Source of the DNA: Pseudonocardia phyllosphaerae
Lineage (GTDB): Bacteria; Actinomycetota; Actinomycetes; Mycobacteriales; Pseudonocardiaceae
Reading direction: 5' to 3'
Length of the DNA stretch: 64,000 bases
Assembly (NCBI RefSeq): GCF_046546475.1
Contig: NZ_JBKGXS010000011.1
Coordinates: 114,051-178,050, forward strand
Positions 15,821 through 24,308 of this stretch are shown here, one piece after another (positions within the stretch are counted from its first letter, which is position 1; each line of letters starts with the position of its first letter). Under the pieces are notes generated by a model, which searched no databases, was not told where the DNA came from, and was given only the letters and a program-made list of their open reading frames with translations. The translations under genes were made by a program, and so were the position numbers.

Positions 15821-16744
15821 GTGAGCGCTCCCGCCGCACCGCGACGTACCGGCAGCAAGGACCGGGTGGCCGACCGTGACGACACCGCGACGCGGCTGCT
15901 CCGGAGCTCGGTCACCACCTCCTACGACCCGTCGATCGACATCGACTGGGACGCCCCGCTCGTCGAGGGCCGCTACGGCGTCGCCCCGGAGCGCGTCTCG
16001 CTGTACGGCACGGCGCTGTGGGAGCAGATGAGCGAGGAACAGCGGATCACGCTGTCGATCCACGAGTTCTGCAGCGTCGCCCGCATCGGCCTGTGGTTCG
16101 AGATGATCCTCATGCAGATGCTGCTGCGCTACGCCTACGACCGCGACCCCCGTCGGGCGCACATCCAGTACGCCCTGGTCGAGATCGCCGACGAGTGCCG
16201 GCACTCGATGATGTTCGCCAAGGCCACCGAGCGCTACGGCGTCCCCGACTACGCGCCGACGACGCTCACCCACGAGCTCGGCCGGATCATGAAGACCGTC
16301 GGCACCGGGCCCGCGATGTTCGCCGGAACGTTGTTCGTCGAGGAGGTCCTCGACCAGCTGCAGCGCGAGAGCATGCGTGACGACCGGGTCCAGCCGCTGT
16401 CCCGGATGGTCAACAAGATCCACGTGACCGAGGAGGCCCGGCACGTCCGCTACGCCCGCGAGGAGCTGCAGCGGATCATGCCCAAGGTCAACCGGCGGCA
16501 GCGCGAGCTGGCCCGCACGCTGACCGCGGCGATCGCCCACGTCGTCGCCCGGAACCTGATCCATCCCGAGGTGTACCGCAGCGTCGGGATCGACCCGCGG
16601 GTCGGCCGGGCCGCCGCGGACGCGAACCCGAACCACCGCGAGAGCCTGCGCTGGACCGCCCGCAAGCTCGTGCCGTTCCTGCGCGAGCAGGGTGTCATCG
16701 GCGGCCCCAGCGAGCTGCTGTGGAAGCGTGCGCACCTGGTGTGA
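15821..16744 (+). CDS. AurF-like diiron oxygenase
   Basis: The 307-residue protein has GAGAGGA upstream of its GTG. Helices carry the diiron ligands IHEFCSVARIGLW, VEIADECRHSMMF and VTEEARHVRYA, i.e. repeated E/ExxH patterns of the p-aminobenzoate N-oxygenase (AurF) family. Family members oxidise aryl amines or act as ferritin-like desaturase-type enzymes. The substrate here is unknown. It is divergent from the TetR gene across two operators, which points to ligand-induced expression. Confidence 0.85.
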   Translation: MSAPAAPRRTGSKDRVADRDDTATRLLRSSVTTSYDPSIDIDWDAPLVEGRYGVAPERVSLYGTALWEQMSEEQRITLSIHEFCSVARIGLWFEMILMQMLLRYAYDRDPRRAHIQYALVEIADECRHSMMFAKATERYGVPDYAPTTLTHELGRIMKTVGTGPAMFAGTLFVEEVLDQLQRESMRDDRVQPLSRMVNKIHVTEEARHVRYAREELQRIMPKVNRRQRELARTLTAAIAHVVARNLIHPEVYRSVGIDPRVGRAAADANPNHRESLRWTARKLVPFLREQGVIGGPSELLWKRAHLV

Positions 16745-16779
16745 GCAGCGCGGTTCATCCCCGCCCGCCGGGTGCGGGC

Positions 16780-16856
16780 GGGGTGATGCGTATGCGTGAG
16801 CAGAGCAGGTGCGGGCCGGTGACCAGGCCTGATGCGCATGGGTGAGCAGAGCAAAG
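16780..16856 (-). repeat. Two-half repeat pair upstream of alpha/beta hydrolase gene
   Basis: Two antisense copies: 16780-16806 (half B complete, half A without CTTT) and 16829-16856. Cores end at 16806 and 16852, 46 bp apart. On the plus strand the second copy begins a small open frame (ATG 16832) whose TGA overlaps the hydrolase ATG. Confidence 0.9.
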
Positions 16857-16911
16857 GGGCGGCGGAGCGCACCGCGACCGCCGCCGGCACGGACCGGAGG
16901 AACCCGAGAAG

Positions 16912-17817
16912 ATGATCAGCCGACGAGTCGTGACCCGGGACGGGACCGGCCTGCACGTCGAGGAGAGCGGCCCGCGCGACGCCGCGGTGACCGTGCTCTG
17001 CGCGCACGGCTGGACTCTCGACGGACGGTCCTGGGCACCGGTCGCGGAGATCCTCGGCCGCGGCGGCGCCGGCCCGATGCGGGTCATCCGCTACGACCAC
17101 CGCGCGCACGGCCGCTCCGACGACACCCCGGACGCGTCGAAGACCATCGACCAGCTCGCCGACGACATGGCCGAGGTCATCGAGCAGGTGTGCCCGTCCG
17201 GGCCGCTGGTGCTCGCCGGGCACTCGATGGGGGGCATGACGACGATGGCGCTCGCCCAGCGCCACCCCGGTGTCGTCGCGTCCCGCGTCGCGGGTGTCGC
17301 CCTCGTCGCGACGGCGAGCGGCGGGCTGGGTGCCGCGGCGACGCTCGGGCTCACCGGCCGTCCGGCACAGGTGTTCCTGGCCGGCAAGGACCGGCTCGAG
17401 CGCAGCGACCTCTGGGTCGACCGCCGCGCGCTGACCACCCACCCGCGCCTGCTCGTGCCGGGGATGCGTGCGCTGCTGCTGGGGCGCAGGCCGGGGCAGC
17501 TGGCGGTGCGGGCGACCTGCGAGGAGATCGCCGACTGCCGTCCGACGACGATCTCCGGTTTCACCCCGACGCTCACCACGCACGAGCGCGACGCCGCGCT
17601 GGCCACGTTCGCCGAGCTGCCCGTCGAGCTGATGGTCGGCACCCGGGACCGACTGACGCCGCCGCGGTTCACCCGCCGGATCGCGGCGAACCTGCCGACC
17701 GCGCGCACGACCTACTTCCCGGGTGCGGGGCACATGCTGCCCCTCGAGCGGGTGAGCGAGGTGGCGGCGCGGATCGCGTCGCTGGCCCACCGTGCGACGG
17801 TGCCGCAGGCCGCCTGA
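16912..17817 (+). CDS. Alpha/beta-fold hydrolase
   Basis: The 301-residue protein has the nucleophile elbow GHSMGG at residues 103-108 (Ser105). The oxyanion segment is CAHGWTLDG, the acid lies in the GTRDRLT loop, and the His is in GAGHMLPLER. The triad is complete, so an esterase, lipase or epoxide/haloalkane-type reaction is possible. The substrate cannot be told. In M. tuberculosis a LipV-type hydrolase (Rv3203) belongs to the equivalent region, but orthology here is unproven. GGAGG ends 11 bases before the ATG. The gene converges on the tetR gene at 17881. Confidence 0.85.
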   Translation: MISRRVVTRDGTGLHVEESGPRDAAVTVLCAHGWTLDGRSWAPVAEILGRGGAGPMRVIRYDHRAHGRSDDTPDASKTIDQLADDMAEVIEQVCPSGPLVLAGHSMGGMTTMALAQRHPGVVASRVAGVALVATASGGLGAAATLGLTGRPAQVFLAGKDRLERSDLWVDRRALTTHPRLLVPGMRALLLGRRPGQLAVRATCEEIADCRPTTISGFTPTLTTHERDAALATFAELPVELMVGTRDRLTPPRFTRRIAANLPTARTTYFPGAGHMLPLERVSEVAARIASLAHRATVPQAA

Positions 17818-17849
17818 GCTGCGGTGGGGCGTCGCGGCGGTGCCCCACC

Positions 17850-17884
17850 GGCTCTGCTTACCTGCTGCGCTCGCCTCTGCTCAC
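17850..17884 (+). repeat. Degenerate half-A repeats
   Basis: GGCTCTGCTTACC (core at 17851) and CCTCTGCTCAC (core at 17874) are 23 bp apart. Each has one mismatch to the core. The second overlaps the TetR stop codon. Confidence 0.5.
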
Positions 17885-18510
17885 TGCTGCTCGCCGAGGT
17901 CCTGCTTCGGGAACCCGGCGATGCCGCGCCACGCGAGCGAGGTCATCAGGGCGACGGCCTCGTCGCGCGGGACGCGCTGCTCGGAGTCCAGCCAGAACTG
18001 GGCTGCGACCTGGCTCAGCCCGACCAGTCCGACCGCGAGCAGCCGCGCGCGGTCGGTGTCCAGGCCGGCGTCGGTGGTGACAGCGCCGGCGATCGCGTCG
18101 ATGCACCGGTCCAGTGCGCTCTCGACGACGGCGGCGGCCTCGGGGTCCCCGCGCAGGTCCGACTCGAACACGAGCCGGTAGGCGCGGCCCTCGCCGGCCA
18201 CGAAGTCGAAGTACGCGGCGACCGCGGCCTGCACGCGCTCCTTGTTGTCCTGGGTCCGCTCGATCGCCCCGGAGACCCGCTCGACGAGCTCCTCGGCGTA
18301 GGTGGTGAGCAGCGCCTGGTACAGCTCCAGCTTCCCGGGGAAGTGCTGGTACAGAACGGGCTTGCTGACCCCGGCGCGCTCGGCGATGTCGTCCATCGCA
18401 GCGGCGTGATAACCCTGGTCGGCGAAGACGTCCCGGGCGGCGAGCAACAGCTGAGCCCGGCGGGCGCCGCGCGAGAGCCGTGCTCCCCGTGGCGTGGCGG
18501 TTCCGGTCAT
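17881..18510 (-). CDS. TetR-family regulator (Rv3208-like)
   Basis: The 209-residue protein has LSRGARRAQLLLAARDVF and GYHAAAMDDIAERAG, then VSKPVLYQHFPGKLEL, an HTH nearly identical in my memory to mycobacterial Rv3208, which neighbours the DUF3107 gene. The ligand domain contains YRLVFESDLRGDP and LAVGLVGLSQVAAQFWLD. The regulon is unknown. The gene lies 35 bp downstream of the degenerate P-type ATPase on the same strand, so read-through is possible. A TACT/AGTA inverted repeat lies in that gap (18544-18555). Confidence 0.9.
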   Translation of the reverse strand: MTGTATPRGARLSRGARRAQLLLAARDVFADQGYHAAAMDDIAERAGVSKPVLYQHFPGKLELYQALLTTYAEELVERVSGAIERTQDNKERVQAAVAAYFDFVAGEGRAYRLVFESDLRGDPEAAAVVESALDRCIDAIAGAVTTDAGLDTDRARLLAVGLVGLSQVAAQFWLDSEQRVPRDEAVALMTSLAWRGIAGFPKQDLGEQQ

Positions 18511-18543
18511 CGCCCCTACCTTTCACCCGGTGTGCGGTCACCC

Positions 18544-18555
18544 TACTAGCAAGTA
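18544..18555. promoter_or_regulatory. Possible TetR operator upstream of 17881-18510
   Basis: On the minus strand TACT-TGCT-AGTA forms a short inverted repeat within a TTACTTGCTAGTAGG context, about 35 bp before the tetR ATG. It also covers the stop region of the preceding gene. The arms are short, so this is tentative. Confidence 0.3.
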
Positions 18556-20684
18556 ACCCCGGATGACGAACACCGTGTGAACTCAGACTGCGCCGGACGG
18601 GCGGTGGCTGCGAGGCGGCGTCGCCCCCGGGGCGGGTGAGCGATCATCCTGCCATCGGGGTGACCGGCGCGCCGCGTCCGGTTCGTACCGGGCCGGCCGG
18701 GCCCCCTCCGTGCCGCTCCGGAGGGCGCGTTCCGGTCCTGTCGGCGGAGCGACGGGCGGACGCCCCCGACGGTGGTGACCAGGGCGATCGCGGTGCCTGC
18801 CAGCGGGATCGCCGCCGCGACGGGAGCTGGGAGGCCGGCTGCGGCGACGAGCGCGCCGACGACGGTCGCCGCGGTGCCGACCCGCAGTCCGGCGACGACG
18901 GCCCGTTCGGTGCGGCGGGCCAGGACCAGGGCCCGCGCCACGACGTCGAGTCCACCATGGACGGTGATGGTCGTGGGTGCGGCGGGACGGGCGACCTCGC
19001 CGGGGACGACGGTGATCGCGAGGTTCGCGGCGGCGAGCGCCGCCGCGTCGCAGAGCGGGTCGGCGGCGACGGCGACGGTGTGCCCGCGTGCCCGCAGCGC
19101 GGTCACCGCGGCCGCGCGGCCCGCCGCGTCGAGCCGGGACCGCACGACGTCGAGCCCGCCCGCGCCGAGCCGGGGTGCGTCGTCGGGTCCGGGTGCGGCG
19201 AGTCCGTCGGCGCCGGGTCCGTGGGTGTCGTGTCCGTCCGTGTCGAGACCGTCGGTGTCGATACCGGCTGCGGCGGCGAGGGCGTGGGCGGGGCCGTCGT
19301 CGTCGGGGGTGAGCAGAGCCGGGGTGACGCCGGCCGCGCGCAGCTCGCGCAGCCCGGCGGCGGTCCCCGGAGCCGGGCACCGGGACAGGGTGAGCACGGC
19401 GCGGGCCAACCCGTCCCAGGCCACGGCGACGGCCGGTTCCCCGGCGGCCAGGGCGCGGTCCCGGGTTCCTGCGAGCTCGGCCGGCAGCGCGACGCCGTGC
19501 TCGCGCAGCCACTGCGGCGACCCGAGCAGCACCGCATGGGCGACGACGGTGGCGGTCGCCCCGCCCGTGCCGTCGTCGCCGCCCGATCCCGGCCGCAGCT
19601 CGGCGACCAGCCCGGACAGCCCGCGGCCGGGCTGCTCGTCGGGCTCGGCGACGACCGGGACGTCCCCGGGTGTCGCAGCGCTCAGCGCCCGGGCGAACGG
19701 CGCGAGGTCGCTGCCCGGCGCCGCGGCGGCCGCGACCGCCGAGGCCAGCCGCAGCACCTCGGTCGGCCGCGTGTCCGCATCCGGTTGCACGGCGACAACG
19801 CCCGGGCCGCGGCCGGTGAGCGCATCCGTGCCGGCGAGGACGACGACGTCGACCCGGCCCGCGGCCCGCGGCCCGGCGAGCGGTCCCGGGCGGCCGTCCG
19901 GATCGGAGCCGGGTGTTCCCGGCGACGTCGCGGGCAGCGGCAGCCGGATGTCCGGGCCGCCCGCGCGGTCGGCGGCGCGCACCGCCGAGGGCACCGTGAC
20001 GAGCAGTGCGCACGGGCTCGACCCGAGCAGGACGGCGAGCGCGGCCGGAACCGCCTCGGTGACCGTCGCGCCGAACCCGATCCGGAACCCGGCGACCGCG
20101 ACGGCGAGCAGCGCCGCGGCGGGCAGCAGGACCGAGCACCGGAGGTCGGCGGGGGAGGGGTGATGCGTATGCGTGAGCAGAGCCGCACCGGGCGGTGCGG
20201 CGGAGCTCGGCAGCGGGTGATGCGTATGGGTGAGCAGAGCAAAGCGCCCACCGTGTCCGTTGTGCCGCAACGGCGTCGTCGACACCACCGCCGGGACCAT
20301 GATCATCGCTGCGGCGCCGGGGAGGAGCGCGGTCCCGTCGAGGAGCGCCCAGGGCACCATCGGTGCGGCCCCGCCCGGCGCCCCGCTCGCCACCGCCGGG
20401 AACTGTTCCACCACCGCATACGCGGACCAGCCCAGCGCCGCGAGCGCCGGCACCGACACCCCGAGAGCCGCGCTCGTCGTCCCCGCCCGCAGAGCACACA
20501 GCGCCGACACGTGCACCGCGCGTCCGCCGCCGAGCACCACGATCCCGGCGAGCACGCAGCACAGCGCTCCCACGACCGGTGCGGCGAGCGGGGTGACCCC
20601 CGGCGGGGCCCACACCGTCGTGATCGGCAGGACCAGGGCGGCCGTCGCGAGTGCGCCCTGGGCCCACGGGTCGCGGGTGCGCAC
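18546..20684 (-). CDS. Degenerate heavy-metal P-type ATPase (pseudoenzyme)
   Basis: The protein has 712 residues from a GTG overlapping the end of the secreted-protein gene. Order and similarity follow CopA-type ATPases: N-terminal helices with RAVHVSALCALRAGTTS, a membrane pair with SSPCALLVTVPSAVRAADRAG at the CPC position (near 20005-20035), nucleotide-domain remnants and two C-terminal helices. The catalytic motifs are gone. DKTGTLT is replaced by AGTDALT (19801-19853), TGDN by TPDD (about 19300), GDGVND by ADPLCD (19021-19060), and the TGES actuator domain is missing. In its place sits a loop with two ALLTHTHHP peptides from the repeat. ATP-driven transport is therefore not expected. The reading frame is open throughout with no stop. 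Confidence 0.7.
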   Translation of the reverse strand: MRTRDPWAQGALATAALVLPITTVWAPPGVTPLAAPVVGALCCVLAGIVVLGGGRAVHVSALCALRAGTTSAALGVSVPALAALGWSAYAVVEQFPAVASGAPGGAAPMVPWALLDGTALLPGAAAMIMVPAVVSTTPLRHNGHGGRFALLTHTHHPLPSSAAPPGAALLTHTHHPSPADLRCSVLLPAAALLAVAVAGFRIGFGATVTEAVPAALAVLLGSSPCALLVTVPSAVRAADRAGGPDIRLPLPATSPGTPGSDPDGRPGPLAGPRAAGRVDVVVLAGTDALTGRGPGVVAVQPDADTRPTEVLRLASAVAAAAAPGSDLAPFARALSAATPGDVPVVAEPDEQPGRGLSGLVAELRPGSGGDDGTGGATATVVAHAVLLGSPQWLREHGVALPAELAGTRDRALAAGEPAVAVAWDGLARAVLTLSRCPAPGTAAGLRELRAAGVTPALLTPDDDGPAHALAAAAGIDTDGLDTDGHDTHGPGADGLAAPGPDDAPRLGAGGLDVVRSRLDAAGRAAAVTALRARGHTVAVAADPLCDAAALAAANLAITVVPGEVARPAAPTTITVHGGLDVVARALVLARRTERAVVAGLRVGTAATVVGALVAAAGLPAPVAAAIPLAGTAIALVTTVGGVRPSLRRQDRNAPSGAARRGPGRPGTNRTRRAGHPDGRMIAHPPRGRRRLAATARPAQSEFTRCSSSGVTC
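19307..19320 (-). repeat. Possible half-A repeat in degenerate ATPase
   Basis: GGGGGTGAGCAGAGC matches the antisense core plus two further bases. It encodes ALLTP at the position of the ATPase LTGDN loop, so part of the similarity may be family conservation. Confidence 0.35.
20157..20244 (-). repeat. Two-half repeat pair inserted in frame in the degenerate ATPase
   Basis: Antisense copies at 20157-20184 and 20215-20244, both with complete halves. Cores end at 20183 and 20240, 57 bp (19 codons) apart. Read on the gene strand both give ALLTHTHHP. Confidence 0.92.
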
Positions 20685-20689
20685 CCGGC

Positions 20690-21598
20690 TCAGCTCCGCG
20701 CCGCCGTCGACACGGTGAACTCGCACGACCGCAGCGTCCCGCCGGAGCGGTAGTCCAGGAACAGCCGGTAGGAGCCCGGCGCCGGCACCGTCGTGGTGAA
20801 GGCGACGCCCGGTCCCGCGCGGTCCCCGGCGTGCGCCCCGGTGACCTGCGGCTGCACGGGGACACGGACGAGGTCCCCCTGTCGTACGGCCGTCATCAGC
20901 CCGAACGCCCCGCCGCCGGCTGGTTCCAGGTCGGTCACCGGCCGTCCGGCGCGGCTCACGGTCGCGTAGAGCCGGGACTCCCCGCCGGCGAGCAGCGCCC
21001 CGTCGAGCCGGACCTGCTCGTCCGAGCCGTGGCAGCGCCCGCTGCGCTCGTCGGAGGGGAAGGTGAACGCCCCGTAGGTCCCGGGGACGTGCACGTCGGT
21101 ACCGAGGTCGAGCGCGGGCCCGCCGGTCGGGGTGAACCCGGCATAGAGCCGCCACACACCCTGCCCGGGGAAGGTCACCGGTGCCCGCCAGACACCGTCC
21201 GGGCCGAGTACGGGGTGCAGCCGGGTGTAGCCGGCGTCGTCGCGGCGGACCAGGGCGGCGTCGAGCACCGGGGCCCCGCCCGGCGGGGTGTCGAACCGGG
21301 TCACCGGCCGGCCGTCGGACCCGGTGACGGTGAACGCGACCTCGGCGCGCTTGCGCCAGGGGAACACCGTCCGCACCGGGGTCAGCGTGTAGCCGGCGCC
21401 GGTGCCGAGGACCCCGCCGGGCACCCCCTCGAACGAGGCCGCGCTCGTGGTCTCCGTCCCGGCCTGCACGACGGTCCGCGAGCCGACCGGGGTGCCGCCC
21501 GCGACCGCTCCGGCCGTCCAGGCACCGGTGAACACCAGCACGGCGGCCGCGGCGAACCCGGCGAGCCGGGTGCCGGCCGATCCCGCGATCCGCCTCAT
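20690..21598 (-). CDS. Secreted protein associated with heavy-metal ATPase
   Basis: The 302-residue protein starts with ATG and has GGAGG ten bases upstream. A basic N-terminus (MRRIAG) and a hydrophobic segment to about residue 30 form a signal peptide or anchor. The domain carrying LHPVLGPDGVWRAPVTFPG and GVWRLYAGFTP matches the periplasmic proteins that accompany copper-type P-ATPases in actinobacteria, which usually read DLTGFQHLHP. Here only LHP remains and the upstream His-rich part is DDAGYTR. Metal binding may thus be reduced, in parallel with the ATPase. The two genes overlap or abut and are one operon. Confidence 0.7.
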   Translation of the reverse strand: MRRIAGSAGTRLAGFAAAAVLVFTGAWTAGAVAGGTPVGSRTVVQAGTETTSAASFEGVPGGVLGTGAGYTLTPVRTVFPWRKRAEVAFTVTGSDGRPVTRFDTPPGGAPVLDAALVRRDDAGYTRLHPVLGPDGVWRAPVTFPGQGVWRLYAGFTPTGGPALDLGTDVHVPGTYGAFTFPSDERSGRCHGSDEQVRLDGALLAGGESRLYATVSRAGRPVTDLEPAGGGAFGLMTAVRQGDLVRVPVQPQVTGAHAGDRAGPGVAFTTTVPAPGSYRLFLDYRSGGTLRSCEFTVSTAARS

Positions 21599-21751
21599 CG
21601 GCGCGCACCTCCGGAGCGTCGTCCCACGAATACAACGCGTGACCGCCGACGGCGTTGCGCTCGGTAGGTGGGCGATCGCCGGGCGTCACGAGGCCCGCGC
21701 CACGCCCGCCCCGGCTCGACGCGGGGGATTGCGACACGTCATCCTGGTCGA

Positions 21752-22801
21752 ATGTCCGCCGGTACGACGCTCCCCGTTCACCCAGCCGTCACCGCGACCG
21801 ATTCGGTCGCGACGACGGCGGTGGACGCGCGCCCGGCCGGCGGCACCGCGACACCGATCCGCCCGCCGTCGGCGGTCACGTTCAGTGGCGTCGACACCGC
21901 TGTGCTGCCCCCGCTGCCGCCGCACCTGCCGCCGTGGCCGGGTCGTGCGGTGAGCTCCGGCGGGGTCCGGCTGCACGTGCGCGAGACCCCCGGCGCCGAC
22001 GACGCCGAGGTCGTCTTCGTGCACGGACTCGCCGGTTCGGCGTCGAACTGGACCGACCTGGCCGCGCTGCTCGCCCCGCGGGCCACCGGCGTGGCCGTCG
22101 ACCTGCCCGGGTTCGGCCACTCGACTCCGACGGCGTCGCGCGACTTCACCCCGGACGGCATGGCCGACGCCCTGCTCTGCTGGCTCGCCGGCCGCGGGCG
22201 CCCGGTGCACCTGGTCGGGAACTCGCTCGGCGGGATCGTCGCGATGACCGTCGCCGCCCGCCGGCCCGAGCTGGTCCGCTCGCTGGCGCTGGTGTCCCCC
22301 GCGGTGCCCGACCGCCGTCCCGACCCGCGCCGGCTGTCGGACCCGCGGATGGCGCTGGCGATGGTGCCCATGCTCGGCCGCGGCGCCCGGCGCGCGCTGG
22401 AGTCCGAGCCGCTGCGCTCGCGCGCCGAGCGCGTCCTGCGGCTCTGCTTCGCCGACCCGGCCCGCGGCACCGACCGCCGCCTCGACGAGCTGGTCGACGA
22501 GCACCGCTTCCGCGCGACGCTGCCCTGGGCCGAGGAGGCCACCGACGCCGCCACCCGCGGGCTGCTCGCCCTCTGGGGCGGCCGCTCGGTGTGGGCGCGC
22601 GCGGCGAAGGTGCAGGTCCCGTCACTGGTCGTGTGGGGCGGTGCGGACCGCGTCGTGTCCCCGAGGCTGGCCCGGCGCACCGCCGAGGCGCTGCCCGGTG
22701 CGCGGCTGACGGTCGTCCCGGACGCCGGGCACGTCGCCCAGATCGAGCGTCCGCACGCGGTCGCCGCCGCCGTCGCAGGGCTGTGGGACGAGACCGTCTG
22801 A
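21752..22801 (+). CDS. Alpha/beta-fold hydrolase
   Basis: The 349-residue protein has a disordered N-terminus of about 75 residues, then FVHGLAGSASNWTDLA (oxyanion loop), GNSLGGIVA (Ser nucleophile), VVWGGADRVV (acid) and DAGHVAQIERP (His). The catalytic triad is complete. Similarity is to the broad hydrolase-6/epoxide-hydrolase group; no substrate can be named. The gene is divergent from the secreted metal-associated protein and upstream of moeZ. The ATG at 21752 is the first plausible start; the longer frame is Arg-rich. Confidence 0.82.
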   Translation: MSAGTTLPVHPAVTATDSVATTAVDARPAGGTATPIRPPSAVTFSGVDTAVLPPLPPHLPPWPGRAVSSGGVRLHVRETPGADDAEVVFVHGLAGSASNWTDLAALLAPRATGVAVDLPGFGHSTPTASRDFTPDGMADALLCWLAGRGRPVHLVGNSLGGIVAMTVAARRPELVRSLALVSPAVPDRRPDPRRLSDPRMALAMVPMLGRGARRALESEPLRSRAERVLRLCFADPARGTDRRLDELVDEHRFRATLPWAEEATDAATRGLLALWGGRSVWARAAKVQVPSLVVWGGADRVVSPRLARRTAEALPGARLTVVPDAGHVAQIERPHAVAAAVAGLWDETV

Positions 22802-22877
22802 CCCGTGCGGGAAGATGCGGGACGAACGTTGCGTTGACACGCCCGAGACACCCCACAAGCACGGAGGAGTGGACGAG

Positions 22878-24050
22878 ATGGCGCTACCGCCGCTGGTGGA
22901 GCCGGCTGCCGAGCTCACCAAGGAAGAGGTCGAGCGGTACAGCCGCCACCTCATCATCCCGGACGTCGGGATGGACGGGCAGAAGCGGCTGAAGAACGCC
23001 AAGGTCCTGGTCGTCGGCGCCGGTGGGCTCGGCTCGCCCGCGCTGCTGTACCTGGCCGCCGCCGGTGTGGGCACGCTGGGCATCGTCGAGTTCGACGTCG
23101 TCGACGAGTCGAACCTGCAGCGCCAGGTCATCCACGGGCAGTCCGACATCGACCGCCCGAAGGCCGAGTCCGCGCGCGACTCGATCCGCGAGGTCAACCC
23201 CTACGTCGAGGTCCGGCTGCACAACGAGCGCCTGACCAGCGACAACGTCCTGGACGTGTTCCGGGACTACGACCTGATCCTCGACGGCACGGACAACTTC
23301 GCCACCCGTTACCTGGTGAACGACGCCGCGGTGCTGCTCGGCAAGCCCTACGTCTGGGGCTCGATCTTCCGCTTCGAGGGCCAGGCGTCGGTGTTCTGGG
23401 AGGACGCGCCGGACGGGCAGGGCCTCAACTACCGCGACCTCTACCCCGAGCCGCCGCCGCCCGGGATGGTGCCGTCCTGCGCCGAGGGCGGTGTGCTGGG
23501 CGTGCTCTGCGCGTCGATCGGCTCGATCATGGTCAACGAGGCGATCAAGCTGATCACCGGCATCGGTGAGCCGCTGCTCGGCCGCCTGGTGATCTACGAC
23601 GCGCTGGAGACCACCTGGCGCCAGGTGAAGATCCGCAAGGACCCGGAGACGCCGAAGATCACCGAGCTGATCGACTACGACGCGTTCTGCGGCACCGTGA
23701 CCCAGGACGCGCAGGACGCGGCCGCGGGCCACACGATCACCGTCGGCGAGCTCAAGCAGATGATCGACGCGGGCAAGGACTTCCAGCTCATCGACGTCCG
23801 CGAGCCGCACGAGTACGAGATCGTCAGGATCCCGGGCTCGACGCTGATCCCGAAGGACCGGATCCTCTCGGGCGAGGCGCTCTCGGAGATCTCCCAGGAT
23901 CGCCCGGTGGTGCTGCACTGCAAGTCCGGCGGTCGCTCCGCCGAGGCTCTCGCGGCGCTGCACAAGGCCGGCTTCGGCGACGCCGTACACGTCGGTGGCG
24001 GCGTCCTGTCCTGGGTCAAGCAGATCGACCCGTCGCAGCCGACGTACTGA
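22878..24050 (+). CDS. moeZ: Adenylyltransferase/sulfurtransferase MoeZ (MoeB-rhodanese fusion)
   Basis: A 390-residue protein. The ThiF/MoeB E1-like domain has VVGAGGLGSPALLYLAAAG (ATP binding), NLQRQVIH and DGTDNFATRYLVND. The C-terminal rhodanese domain has QLIDVREPHEYEI and the active-site loop HCKSGGRS with its Cys. It adenylates and then sulfurates the C-terminal Gly of sulfur-carrier proteins (MoaD, CysO, ThiS-like) for molybdopterin and other sulfur cofactors. That fits the molybdoenzyme encoded 6 kb away. The ATG has GGAGG ten bases upstream. Two hairpins follow the stop. Confidence 0.93.
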   Translation: MALPPLVEPAAELTKEEVERYSRHLIIPDVGMDGQKRLKNAKVLVVGAGGLGSPALLYLAAAGVGTLGIVEFDVVDESNLQRQVIHGQSDIDRPKAESARDSIREVNPYVEVRLHNERLTSDNVLDVFRDYDLILDGTDNFATRYLVNDAAVLLGKPYVWGSIFRFEGQASVFWEDAPDGQGLNYRDLYPEPPPPGMVPSCAEGGVLGVLCASIGSIMVNEAIKLITGIGEPLLGRLVIYDALETTWRQVKIRKDPETPKITELIDYDAFCGTVTQDAQDAAAGHTITVGELKQMIDAGKDFQLIDVREPHEYEIVRIPGSTLIPKDRILSGEALSEISQDRPVVLHCKSGGRSAEALAALHKAGFGDAVHVGGGVLSWVKQIDPSQPTY

Positions 24051-24064
24051 TCGTCGCCTGATCC

Positions 24065-24155
24065 GGTGCCCGGCCGGCACAGCCGGGCACCGGCGCGGTT
24101 CGCGACCGCACCCGTCCCGAACGGCCGTCGTCCCACTGCGGGACGGCGGCCGTTC
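24065..24155 (+). terminator. Two consecutive terminator hairpins after moeZ
   Basis: The first, at 24065-24091, has 10-bp arms GGTGCCCGGC/GCCGGGCACC. The second, at 24119-24155, has arms of 16 bp with one wobble pair, starting GAACGGCCGTC and ending GGCGGCCGTTC. Confidence 0.75.
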
Positions 24156-24308
24156 GTGCGTCCGGCTGGAGCAGCGAAGTAGGGCGCTCGGCGTAACTCC
24201 GTCCGTTCCGCCGTATTACTGCCCGGTTCGGTGAAACGTGGGCGTTCCACGTCACGACAAGCGGATCGCATGAGACCGGCGGGTGACCGGTCGGGGCGGA
24301 GGTCTCGG

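Noticed and set aside
18546..21737. A single 1,063-codon minus-strand gene
   Set aside because: The part beyond 20684 is Arg-rich and antisense-like. The real secreted-protein gene (20690-21598) occupies another frame there with a good ribosome site and signal peptide.
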